The notes under the pieces are model-generated. The model searched no databases and was not told the DNA's origin. It was given only the letters and a program-made list of their open reading frames with translations. Shown one piece after another: positions 56,473 to 64,000 of a stretch of 64,000 nucleotides of DNA. Location of the stretch: NCBI RefSeq assembly GCF_014200755.1, contig NZ_JACHCM010000003.1, positions 372,001 through 436,000 on the forward strand, in the 5' to 3' direction. Both the position numbers and the translations under genes were made by a program. The stretch comes from Rhodanobacter sp. ANJX3. Its GTDB lineage: Bacteria; Pseudomonadota; Gammaproteobacteria; Xanthomonadales; Rhodanobacteraceae. Positions within the stretch are counted from its first letter, which is position 1, and each line of letters opens with the position of its first letter.

Positions 56473-58236
56473 ATGAGGCACGTCCTCAGCGGCACCATCG
56501 CGGCGCACGGCATGGCGCTGGGTCGCGCGCGTCTGGTGCAGCCGAGCCGCTACAGCGTCGACACCCGACCGCTGGCCGAGGACGAAGTCGAGGAACAGAT
56601 CGAACTGCTGCACCGCGCGCTCGATACCGCGCGGCAGGAACTGCGCGAACTGCGCGGCAAGCTGCACGGCGCACTGGCACGCGAGGTCAACGAGTTCATC
56701 GACGCGCACAGCCTGCTGCTGGACGATGCCGAACTGCTGCGCGGTCTGGACGACATGGTGCGCATCGGCCACTACCGTCCTGGCGCCGCGCTGAAAAAAC
56801 AGCGCGATCGTTTGTCCGCCGTGTTCGAGGCGATGGACGATCCCTACCTGCGCAGCCGCAAGGAAGACATCGAGCAGGTCATCAACCGGGTGATCTCCGC
56901 GCTGCAGCGCCAGACCAGCCCCGAAGAACGCAAACTTGCTGCACGCGTCGGCGAAATCCTTATTGCCGACAGCATCGCGCCGGGCGACATGGCGCAGCTG
57001 GCCGGCAACGGTCTGCTCGGCGTGGTCGGCAGTTCCGGCAGCCCGTATTCGCACAGCGCGATTCTCGCCCGCAGCCTCGGCCTGCCGATGCTGGTGGGCA
57101 CGCGCGACGCGCTGTCGACCATTCACGACGACGACCTGATCCTGCTCGACGCCGAGCGCGGCGAGGCGATCGTTCATCCTACCGCGCAGGACTTGTCGCG
57201 CTACCGCGCCTGGCAGCGCGAAGCGGCGATCGAGGGCCGACGCCTGGCCATGCTGGCCAATGCGCCCACGCGCACCCGCGACGGCATCGAGATCTGCCTG
57301 CTCGCCAACGCCGAAAGCGTCAGCGACGTGGCCGCCGCCCGCTCGCGCGGCGCCGACGGCGTAGGCCTTTACCGCACCGAATTCCTGTTCCTGCGCCACA
57401 AGGGTTTGCCGTCGGAAGACGAGCAGTTCATCGCCTATCGCGATCTGGTGATGGGCATGGGCGGTCTCCCCGTCACCATCCGCACGCTCGACCTCGGCGC
57501 CGACAAGGCCGATGCCGCGGGGCTAGTCGTGCGCGGCGAGGAAAACCCCGCGCTCGGCGTGCGCGGTGTGCGTCTGTCGCTGCGCTACCCGGCCGTGTTC
57601 ACCACGCAGATCCGCGCGATCCTGCGCGCCGCCTGCTACGGCCCGGTGCGCGTGCTGGTGCCGATGGTTACCCAGCCCGACGAGCTGATCGCCGTGCGCA
57701 CCCTGTTCCGGCTGGCTCGACAGGAGTTGAAACGCGAAAACGTCGACCTGCCGGAAAAGCTACCGCTGGGCGCGATGATCGAAGTGCCGGCCGCGGCGAT
57801 CAACGTGCGTGCACTGCTGGAATACTCGGATTTTCTGGCCATCGGCACCAACGACCTGGCCCAGTACGTGCTCGCCGCCGATCGCGGCAACGACGCGCTG
57901 GAAAACATCTACAACCCGCTGCAGCCCGCGCTGCTGCGGCTGCTGTCGCACGTCATCAGCTCAGGTCGCCGCGCCAAAAAACCGGTCAGCCTGTGCGGGG
58001 AGATCGCGGGCGACGTGAACTTCACTGCGCTGCTGCTGGTGCTGGGCCTGTGCGAATTCAGCATGCACCCCACACAGATTTTGCACGTGCGCGACCGCCT
58101 GGCCACGCTCGACCATGCCCATCTGCGCCGTCAGGCTTCGCGCCTGCTGCGCGCGCATACGCACGAACAGGCCGAGGCGCTGATGAATGAAATTCTCGGT
58201 GAATGCCTGGCCCCGGCAGATCGCGCGCTGAGCTGA
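56473..58236 (+). CDS. ptsI: PTS phosphotransferase enzyme I
   Basis: A 587-residue EI. The N-terminal HPr-binding domain starts MRHVLSGTIAAHGMALGRAR; the phospho-histidine is His194 in GSPYSHSAILARSLGLPMLV. The C-terminal PEP-binding barrel has DGVGLYRTEFLFL, RTLDLGADKADAAG, GAMIEVPAAAINVRALLEYS and FLAIGTNDLAQYVLAADRGN, with CGEIAGD (the catalytic Cys in SLCGEIA). It transfers phosphate from PEP to HPr. It is separated from ptsH by 246 bases of repeat-containing DNA, so it may have its own promoter. No complete sugar permease is linked. Confidence 0.97.
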   Translation: MRHVLSGTIAAHGMALGRARLVQPSRYSVDTRPLAEDEVEEQIELLHRALDTARQELRELRGKLHGALAREVNEFIDAHSLLLDDAELLRGLDDMVRIGHYRPGAALKKQRDRLSAVFEAMDDPYLRSRKEDIEQVINRVISALQRQTSPEERKLAARVGEILIADSIAPGDMAQLAGNGLLGVVGSSGSPYSHSAILARSLGLPMLVGTRDALSTIHDDDLILLDAERGEAIVHPTAQDLSRYRAWQREAAIEGRRLAMLANAPTRTRDGIEICLLANAESVSDVAAARSRGADGVGLYRTEFLFLRHKGLPSEDEQFIAYRDLVMGMGGLPVTIRTLDLGADKADAAGLVVRGEENPALGVRGVRLSLRYPAVFTTQIRAILRAACYGPVRVLVPMVTQPDELIAVRTLFRLARQELKRENVDLPEKLPLGAMIEVPAAAINVRALLEYSDFLAIGTNDLAQYVLAADRGNDALENIYNPLQPALLRLLSHVISSGRRAKKPVSLCGEIAGDVNFTALLLVLGLCEFSMHPTQILHVRDRLATLDHAHLRRQASRLLRAHTHEQAEALMNEILGECLAPADRALS

Positions 58237-58329
58237 GCGCCGACCGCAGAGCGATCAAAGCACGTACGCGTGCGGCTTCCCGATCACGATTTCCTTGTCT
58301 GCCCGTCACTTGCATAATCGACGCCGGAC

Positions 58330-58347
58330 GGTACTAATATTAGTACC
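58330..58347 (+). promoter_or_regulatory. lexA: Perfect 18-bp palindrome abutting lexA start: candidate LexA operator
   Basis: GGTACTAATATTAGTACC is a perfect inverted repeat with GTAC half-sites, ending directly before the lexA ATG at 58348. Binding would block initiation, giving autoregulation of the whole lexA-imuA-imuB-dnaE2 cassette. It differs from the E. coli CTG-N10-CAG box; GTAC-containing half-sites have been described for LexA2-type repressors of other gammaproteobacteria (from memory). Confidence 0.7.
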
Positions 58348-58956
58348 ATGTCACTCTCGCCTACCCAGCAAACCTTGCTCGATTACCTGCGCGAACACAT
58401 CAATGCGCAGGGCTACCCTCCTTCGCAAATGGAAATTGCCGCGGCGCTGGGCTTTCGGCAGAACCGCTCGGCGCGACTGCATCTGGAAGCACTGGCCAAG
58501 GCCGGACATATCGAATGGTTGGGCGGTCAGGCGCGCGGCATCCGGCTGATCAACCGTCAGACGCCGGCCAAAATAATGCAGGTGCCCCTGCTCGGCCGAG
58601 TGGCGGCGGGCAAACCGATCGCCTCGGATGCCGAGGTGCGTCGCCAGGTTTCGCTGGATGCCGCGCTGTTTCAACTTCGGCCCGATTACCTGCTGGAAGT
58701 GCTCGGCGAATCGATGCTGCTCGATGGCATTTTGCCGCATGACCTGATCGGCGTGCACCGCACGCCAGAAGCGCGCAGCGGCCAGACCGTGGTGGCACGG
58801 CTCGATGGCGAGTTCACCGTCAAGCGACTGGAGCGCAAGGGATTGCGCATCCGCCTGCTGCCGCGCAATCCCGCGTTCGCCCCGATCGAGGTCGATCCGC
58901 GCAGCAACGACTTCGCCATCGAAGGCCTGTTCGCCGGCCTGATCAGGCCTGGCTGA
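58348..58956 (+). CDS. lexA: Transcriptional repressor LexA (imuAB-dnaE2-linked)
   Basis: A 202-residue LexA. The N-terminal winged helix is LSPTQQTLLDYLREHINAQG with QNRSARLHLEALAKAGHI. The self-cleavage site is Ala87-Gly88 in GRVAAGKPI; Ser122 in LGESMLLDG and Lys159 in TVKRLE are the catalytic pair. It represses SOS genes and self-cleaves on RecA filaments. Its recognition helix (PSQMEIAAALGFRQNRSA) probably reads the palindrome just upstream. imuA starts at its final base region (stop 58954-58956, imuA ATG at 58956). Likely the second LexA (LexA2) of the organism. Confidence 0.95.
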   Translation: MSLSPTQQTLLDYLREHINAQGYPPSQMEIAAALGFRQNRSARLHLEALAKAGHIEWLGGQARGIRLINRQTPAKIMQVPLLGRVAAGKPIASDAEVRRQVSLDAALFQLRPDYLLEVLGESMLLDGILPHDLIGVHRTPEARSGQTVVARLDGEFTVKRLERKGLRIRLLPRNPAFAPIEVDPRSNDFAIEGLFAGLIRPG

Positions 58957-59591
58957 TGGCCAGCGTCGTTGCCCTCGACAGCCTGCTCGATTCGCGCCGG
59001 GTCTGGCGCGGCCAGCCACAGGCGCGCCCGACATCGAGGCAGCCGACCGGCTTTGCCGCGCTCGACGCCCAGCTGCCCAGCGGCGGCTGGCCGGAATCGG
59101 CGCTCAGTGAATTGCTGCTGCCGATGGACGGCATCGGCGAGCTGCGCCTGCTGTGGCCCACGCTGGCGCGGCTATCGCAAGCCGGCGACGCCTCATCCGA
59201 TGAAAAAATCGTGCTGATCGCCCCGCCCTACCTGCCGTTTGCCAGCGCCTGGGCAAATGCCGGCGTCCGCCTGGAGAGGCTGCAGATCGTGCTGGCCCAG
59301 CCGCGCGACGTACTGTGGGCGACCGAGCAATGCCTGCGCTCGGCGGCGTGTGCGGCCGTGCTGTGCTGGCCGCTGCAGGCCGACGATCGCGCGCTGCGTC
59401 GGCTGCAGGTGGCCGCAGAAACCGGGCAGTGTCTTGGCTTTGCCTTGCGCGATGCCAAAGCTGCGGCCAACCCGTCACCGGCGGCCCTGCGCATCGTCAT
59501 CGATACCGCACCGGCGCAGCTGCGCGTCATCAAATGCCGCGGCGGCAATCCGCCGACGCAGCCGCTGCCGCTTTCCGCACTCGCACATTGA
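58956..59591 (+). CDS. imuA: Translesion mutagenesis protein ImuA
   Basis: A 211-residue RecA/SulA-like protein. It has LDAQLPSGGWPESALSELLL and IVLIAPPYLPFASAWANAGV, corresponding to the ImuA fold related to the RecA core without an intact Walker A. It acts with ImuB and DnaE2 in damage-induced mutagenesis. Start at 58956 overlaps the last base of the lexA stop. imuB begins 10 bases after its stop. Moderate sequence conservation is normal for ImuA, but position and motifs make the call firm. Confidence 0.92.
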   Translation: MASVVALDSLLDSRRVWRGQPQARPTSRQPTGFAALDAQLPSGGWPESALSELLLPMDGIGELRLLWPTLARLSQAGDASSDEKIVLIAPPYLPFASAWANAGVRLERLQIVLAQPRDVLWATEQCLRSAACAAVLCWPLQADDRALRRLQVAAETGQCLGFALRDAKAAANPSPAALRIVIDTAPAQLRVIKCRGGNPPTQPLPLSALAH

Positions 59592-59601
59592 GGCCGACGC
59601 C

Positions 59602-61008
59602 ATGCTGTGGGCCTGCATTTTGCTGCCGCAACTGGCGCTCGACGGCGTCCTTCGCCGACACGCCGCACCCGACCTGCCGCTGGCGCTGATCAGCGGCCCC
59701 TCGCAGCGGCGCGTGCTGCAGGCCGTCAACGAGGCCGCCGAAGCCGAAGGGCTGCAGGCCGGCCAGCCGCTGACCACGGCACAGACGCTTTGCCATCACT
59801 TTGCCAAGGTCGACTACGACAGCGCCGCGATCGAGCGCACGCACGATTTCCTCGCTGCCTGGGCGTACCGCTACGGTTCGCTGGTCAGCCGCAGCCTGCC
59901 CTCGACGCTGCTGCTGGAAGTCGAGGCCAGCTTCAAACTGTTCGGCCCTTGGCCACGGCTGGAAGCGCGCCTGCGCCACGACCTTTCCGAGCTGGGCTTC
60001 CGCCACCGCATCGTACTGGCGCCTAATCCCTGGGCCGCGCGCGCGCTGGTGAACCGGCACGATGGCCTGGCCATCAGCCAGGAAGCCCCGCTGCAGAAGG
60101 CGCTGGGCCAGCTACCGATCGATGCCAGTGGCCTGCCGCTCGATGTCTGCGAAAGCCTGGGCCGGATGGGCCTGCGCAGGCTGCAACAGGTATTTGCCCT
60201 GCCGCGCGCGTCGCTGGGCAAGCGCGTCGGTGCGCCGGCGCTGCAGCAGCTCGATCGCCTCACCGGCGCACTGGCCACGCCGCTGCCGTATTTCCAGCCT
60301 GCCGATATGTTCGAGGCGCGCATCGAGTTCAACTACGACGTTACGTCCAGCCAGGCGCTGCTGTTTCCGCTGCGTCGGCTGATCGACGATATGGCCGTCT
60401 ATCTGGCCGGTCGCGACGGCGGCGTGCAGCAGTTCCTGCTGCGACTGGAGCACGATCGAGGTCCGGTCACCGACGTGCGCATCGGCCTGCTGGCGGCCGA
60501 ACGCGATCCGGCGATGCTGTTCGAATTCGCACGCGGACGGCTGGAACCGCTGACGCTGAGCGCATCGGTCGGCGCGATGCAACTGATCGCGACCGAACTG
60601 CCGCCTTTTGTGCCGGCCGCACGCGATCTGTTCGATGCACGACCACAGCAGGCCATGCCCTGGCAACAGCTGCGCGAACGGCTGCGCGCGCGGCTCGGCG
60701 ATGACGCCGTGCATGGGCTGGCCGTGCGCGCCGATCACCGGCCCGAACGGTCGTGGCAAATAGACGTCCAAACCAAATCACTGCCGACGTCCCTTCCGCG
60801 ACCGGGCTGGCTGCTTAAACAGCCCGTACCGCTACGCGATCATCGCCTGCGCGTTCTGGCCGGTCCCGAACGCATCGAGAGCGGCTGGTGGGAGGCCGAC
60901 GTGCGCCGCGATTACTACGTGGTGGAAACCAGCATGGGCCAACGCGCGTGGGCCTACAGGCCGGCCGGCGAGCTGGGCGAATTCATGCTGCACGGCTGGT
61001 TTGCGTGA
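59602..61008 (+). CDS. imuB: Y-family DNA polymerase-like protein ImuB
   Basis: A 468-residue Y-family polymerase homologue. The usual first catalytic motif (an Asp-x-Asp pair near the N-terminus) is replaced: it begins [40 protein letters not shown] occupies the place of the second motif, so it is probably catalytically dead, as in known ImuB. It bridges ImuA, DnaE2 and the clamp. The C-terminal region ends GRLEPL...[11 protein letters not shown], typical of ImuB. The start at 59602 follows imuA by 10 bases, and its stop overlaps dnaE2's GTG (GTGA). Confidence 0.94.
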   Translation: MLWACILLPQLALDGVLRRHAAPDLPLALISGPSQRRVLQAVNEAAEAEGLQAGQPLTTAQTLCHHFAKVDYDSAAIERTHDFLAAWAYRYGSLVSRSLPSTLLLEVEASFKLFGPWPRLEARLRHDLSELGFRHRIVLAPNPWAARALVNRHDGLAISQEAPLQKALGQLPIDASGLPLDVCESLGRMGLRRLQQVFALPRASLGKRVGAPALQQLDRLTGALATPLPYFQPADMFEARIEFNYDVTSSQALLFPLRRLIDDMAVYLAGRDGGVQQFLLRLEHDRGPVTDVRIGLLAAERDPAMLFEFARGRLEPLTLSASVGAMQLIATELPPFVPAARDLFDARPQQAMPWQQLRERLRARLGDDAVHGLAVRADHRPERSWQIDVQTKSLPTSLPRPGWLLKQPVPLRDHRLRVLAGPERIESGWWEADVRRDYYVVETSMGQRAWAYRPAGELGEFMLHGWFA

Positions 61009-64000
61009 GCTTGCCGCTGCCCGACTATGCCGAGCTGCACTGCCTGTCGGCTTTCAGCTTCCAGCGCGGCGCGTCGGTGGCGATCGAACTGTTCGAACGT
61101 GCCAAGGCACTGGGCTATCACGCACTGGCGATCACCGACGACGGATCGCTGGCCGGCATCGTGCGCGCGCTGCAGGCCTCGCGCAAGACGGACATGAAAC
61201 TGATCGTCGGCAGCGAAGTGCAGCTGGACGATGGCCCCAAGCTGGTGCTGCTGGTGGCATCGCAGGCCGGCTACACGCGACTTTGCCAGCTGCTCACTTT
61301 GGCGCGTCGGCGCGCGCCGAAAGGCCACTATCAGCTGCGCCGCGAGGATGTGACGGATACCGATGGCCTGCTGGCCTTGTGGCTTCCTCCCGAGGAAAGA
61401 GATGCCGCGCGCGACGACGCTCACGGTGCATGGATCGCCTCGCGCTTCCCCGATCGCGGCTGGCTCGCCATCGAACTGCATCGTGGCGCCGACGATGCAA
61501 CCAGGCTCGCCCGGCTGCAGGCACTCGGCGAACGCCTGCAGCTGCCGCTGGTCGCCAGTGGCGATGTGCACATGCACGTGCGCTCGCGCCGCGCACTGCA
61601 GGACACGCTCACCGCGATCCGTTACAAGACCACCGTGGCTGAGGCAGGACACCGCCTGTTCGCCAACGGTGAACGCCATCTGCGCACGCGCAAGGCTCTG
61701 GCCGCGATCTATCCACCGCAGCTGCTGGCGCAAAGCGTGGCGGTTGCCGATCGCTGCCAGTTCCGGCTGGAGGATCTGAAATACGCCTATCCCCGCGAGC
61801 TGGTGCCCGAGGGCCACGACCCGAATAGCTGGCTGCGCCATCTCACGACAGCAGGCGAACGCTGGCGCTGGCCGAAGGGCACGCCCGACAAGGCGCGCCA
61901 ACAGATCGAGCACGAGCTGGCGCTGATCACGGAAAAGAAATACGCCTCGTACTTTCTGACCGTGCACGACATCGTGAACTTTGCACACAGGGAAAAAATC
62001 CTCTGCCAAGGCCGCGGGTCGGCGGCCAACTCGGTCGTCTGCTATGTGCTCGGCATCACCGCGATCGATCCCACGCAGATGGAGATGCTGTTCGAGCGCT
62101 TCATCTCCAGCGAGCGCGACGAGCCGCCGGATATCGACGTGGATTTCGAACATGAGCGGCGCGAGGAAGTGCTGCAATACGTGTTCAACCGCTACGGCCG
62201 CGATCGTGCTGCGCTCACGGCGGTCGCCACGCAGTACCGCGGCCGCGGCGCCGTGCGCGATGTGGCGCGGGCGCTGGGTTTGTCATCCGATCTGGCCGGC
62301 GAACTGGCCGCCACCATGGACCGCTGGAGCGAAGAAGCGCCGATCCCGGCGTATCTGCGCGAGTGCGGCTTCGATCCGGATTCGCCGCTGCTGCGTCAGG
62401 TGATCGCGCTGACCACCGAGCTGATCGGTTTTCCGCATTATCTGTCGCAGCATCCAGGCGGCTTCGTGATTTCCGAGCATCCGCTGTCGACCCTGGTGCC
62501 GGTGGAGAACGCGGCGATGGAAAACCGCACGGTCATCCAGTGGGACAAGGACGACCTGGACGTGATGCGCATGCTCAAGGTCGACTGCCTCGCGCTCGGC
62601 ATGCTCACCGCGGTGCGCAAGACACTGGCGCTTTTGCGCGAACACGGCCGCGGCGACCACACGATGGAAAGCATCCCGCCGGACGACTCGGATACCTACG
62701 CCATGATCAGTCGCGCCGATACGGTCGGCGTGTTCCAGATCGAATCGCGCGCACAGATGGCTATGCTGCCGCGGCTGAAACCAGCCAACTATTACGACCT
62801 GGTGATCGAAGTGGCGATTGTGCGCCCCGGCCCGATCCAGGGCGACATGGTGCATCCCTACCTGCGCCGACGTAACGGACAGGAGCCGGTGGTCTACCCC
62901 TCGAAAAAATTGGAGACGGTGCTGAAGCGCACGCTGGGCGTACCGCTGTTTCAAGAGCAGGTGATGCAGATCGCCATCGCCGCGGCCGATTACTCGCCCG
63001 GCGAAGCCGATCAGCTGCGACGCTCGATGGCGGCGTGGAAGCGCCACGGCGGACTGGAGTCGCATCGCGAAAAGCTGCTCGCCGGCATGCTGAAAAATGG
63101 CTACACCGCCGACTTCGCCGAGCGCCTGTTCGAACAGATCAAGGGCTTCGGCAGCTACGGCTTTCCCGAATCGCACGCCGCCAGCTTTGCACTGATCGTC
63201 TATGTCAGCAGCTGGCTGAAATGCCACGAGCCGGCCGCCTTCGCCTGCGCGCTGATCAACTCCGCGCCGATGGGTTTCTATTCGCCGGACCAGCTGCTGC
63301 AGGATGCTAAACGTCACGGCATCCGCGTGCTGCCGGTGGACGTACGCCACAGCCACTGGGACTGCACGCTGCAGAATCACGTCGACCGCCACATGCAACC
63401 GGCGATCCGCATGGGCCTGCGCCTGATCAATGGTCTGCATCCGGCGACGGCCGAAAAAATCGCGCTCCAACGCGAACAGCGGCCCTTCGTCGATGTCGCC
63501 GATCTTTGCGCACGCACGCAGATCGATCGACGCCAGCAGTCGCTGCTGGCCGATGCCGGCGCCTTGCGCGGACTGGCCGGCCATCGCCACCGCGCGCGCT
63601 GGGCCATCGCCGCAGTGGAGTCGTCGCTGCCGCTGTTCGCCCATCTGCCGGCTCAAGCCGAGCCCGAGTCCGTCGTACTGCCTGTGCCCACCGCCTGCGA
63701 GGACATGCGCGCCGACTACCTGCTCACCGGCACCACGCTAGGCCAGCACCCGCTGGCCTTTTTGCGGCCCGAATTGCAACGGCGGCGCTATCGCGATTCA
63801 TCGGAACTGGGCACGATACCCAACGGCAGGCACATCCGCGTGGCCGGCATGGTGACCCTGCGGCAGCGGCCGCAGACAGCCAGCGGCGTGATTTTTCTCA
63901 CCCTGGAAGACGAATACGGCCTCACCAATGTCGTGGTGTGGACCAGCGTCTCCGAACGCCAGCGCCGCGTGCTGCTGCAATCGAACCTGCTGGCCGTGCA
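61005..64000 (+). CDS. dnaE2: Error-prone DNA polymerase DnaE2 (truncated by window end)
   Basis: About 998 codons of a C-family polymerase are visible; the frame is open to the window edge. A GTG at 61005 overlaps imuB's stop. The PHP domain opens with [20 protein letters not shown], the polymerase core includes [19 protein letters not shown], and the catalytic acids are in [38 protein letters not shown] and an OB-fold start ([19 protein letters not shown]) follow. DnaE2 performs error-prone synthesis after DNA damage with ImuA and ImuB. The usual length is about 1050-1080 residues, so less than 100 residues are missing. Confidence 0.97.
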   Translation, partial: MSLPLPDYAELHCLSAFSFQRGASVAIELFERAKALGYHALAITDDGSLAGIVRALQASRKTDMKLIVGSEVQLDDGPKLVLLVASQAGYTRLCQLLTLARRRAPKGHYQLRREDVTDTDGLLALWLPPEERDAARDDAHGAWIASRFPDRGWLAIELHRGADDATRLARLQALGERLQLPLVASGDVHMHVRSRRALQDTLTAIRYKTTVAEAGHRLFANGERHLRTRKALAAIYPPQLLAQSVAVADRCQFRLEDLKYAYPRELVPEGHDPNSWLRHLTTAGERWRWPKGTPDKARQQIEHELALITEKKYASYFLTVHDIVNFAHREKILCQGRGSAANSVVCYVLGITAIDPTQMEMLFERFISSERDEPPDIDVDFEHERREEVLQYVFNRYGRDRAALTAVATQYRGRGAVRDVARALGLSSDLAGELAATMDRWSEEAPIPAYLRECGFDPDSPLLRQVIALTTELIGFPHYLSQHPGGFVISEHPLSTLVPVENAAMENRTVIQWDKDDLDVMRMLKVDCLALGMLTAVRKTLALLREHGRGDHTMESIPPDDSDTYAMISRADTVGVFQIESRAQMAMLPRLKPANYYDLVIEVAIVRPGPIQGDMVHPYLRRRNGQEPVVYPSKKLETVLKRTLGVPLFQEQVMQIAIAAADYSPGEADQLRRSMAAWKRHGGLESHREKLLAGMLKNGYTADFAERLFEQIKGFGSYGFPESHAASFALIVYVSSWLKCHEPAAFACALINSAPMGFYSPDQLLQDAKRHGIRVLPVDVRHSHWDCTLQNHVDRHMQPAIRMGLRLINGLHPATAEKIALQREQRPFVDVADLCARTQIDRRQQSLLADAGALRGLAGHRHRARWAIAAVESSLPLFAHLPAQAEPESVVLPVPTACEDMRADYLLTGTTLGQHPLAFLRPELQRRRYRDSSELGTIPNGRHIRVAGMVTLRQRPQTASGVIFLTLEDEYGLTNVVVWTSVSERQRRVLLQSNLLAV

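Overview
This window is about 64 kb of GC-rich chromosomal DNA from a gammaproteobacterium. Gene content and order point to the Lysobacterales (Xanthomonadales), most likely a Rhodanobacteraceae member such as a Dyella-, Luteibacter- or Rhodanobacter-like organism. That placement is inference; it rests on the LPS-export/rpoN/hprK/EIIA/HPr/EI block, the lexA-imuA-imuB-dnaE2 cassette, the LacI-GH31-MFS sugar module and the murA/ibaG and purM/DUF2066/AI-2E/hda neighbourhoods. I see no rRNA, tRNA, CRISPR array, intact prophage or transposase gene.

Layout. (a) 0.2-9.4 kb, plus strand: an amide-bond-chemistry cluster. It encodes a transglutaminase fused to a DUF2126 amidoligase, a TauE/SafE permease, a circularly permuted ATP-grasp fused to an alpha-E domain, a second transglutaminase and a zinc-ribbon metallopeptidase. 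Its substrate and product are unknown. (b) 9.5-16.9 kb: an oligosaccharide module with a GH31 enzyme, a six-hairpin glycosidase-like protein, an SLC45/GPH-like symporter and a convergent LacI regulator. An identical 17-bp sequence containing a palindrome centred on CG lies upstream of both hydrolases and is a candidate LacI operator. (c) 16.9-27.3 kb: recQ, a 329-bp non-coding inverted-repeat element, an XRE regulator with a repeat-rich AT-rich upstream region, hypothetical genes, an alkyltransferase-like protein, a Pit phosphate transporter with its DUF47 partner, a CNNM/CorC-like protein, trmJ and suhB.

(d) 27.4-39.7 kb, minus strand: a complete Flp/Tad pilus locus (flp, tadV, tadE, cpaB, cpaC, cpaE, cpaF, tadB, tadC, tadD, a DUF3613 gene, tadG), followed by a DUF2968 gene. 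Many genes overlap by four bases, and a strong sigma-54-type promoter candidate lies upstream of flp. (e) 40.3-47.7 kb: hda, an AI-2E-family protein, a DUF2066 protein, divergent purM-purN and a DUF3108 protein, then murA and ibaG. (f) 47.9-58.2 kb, plus strand: kdsD, kdsC, lptC, lptA, lptB, rpoN, hpf, hprK, rapZ, a mannose-type EIIA, HPr and EI. This joins Kdo/LPS biogenesis to sigma-54 and a regulatory, apparently non-transporting PTS. (g) 58.3 kb to the window end: lexA with a perfect palindrome abutting its start codon, then imuA, imuB and a dnaE2 cut by the window edge, a damage-inducible mutagenesis cassette.

The most unusual items are the amidoligase cluster, the two-copy LacI operator candidate, the cloverleaf-like repeat element, the sigma-54-type site before flp, and a possible frameshift in the signal peptide of the six-hairpin glycosidase. 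All function calls come from reading motifs and gene order; no database search was possible.
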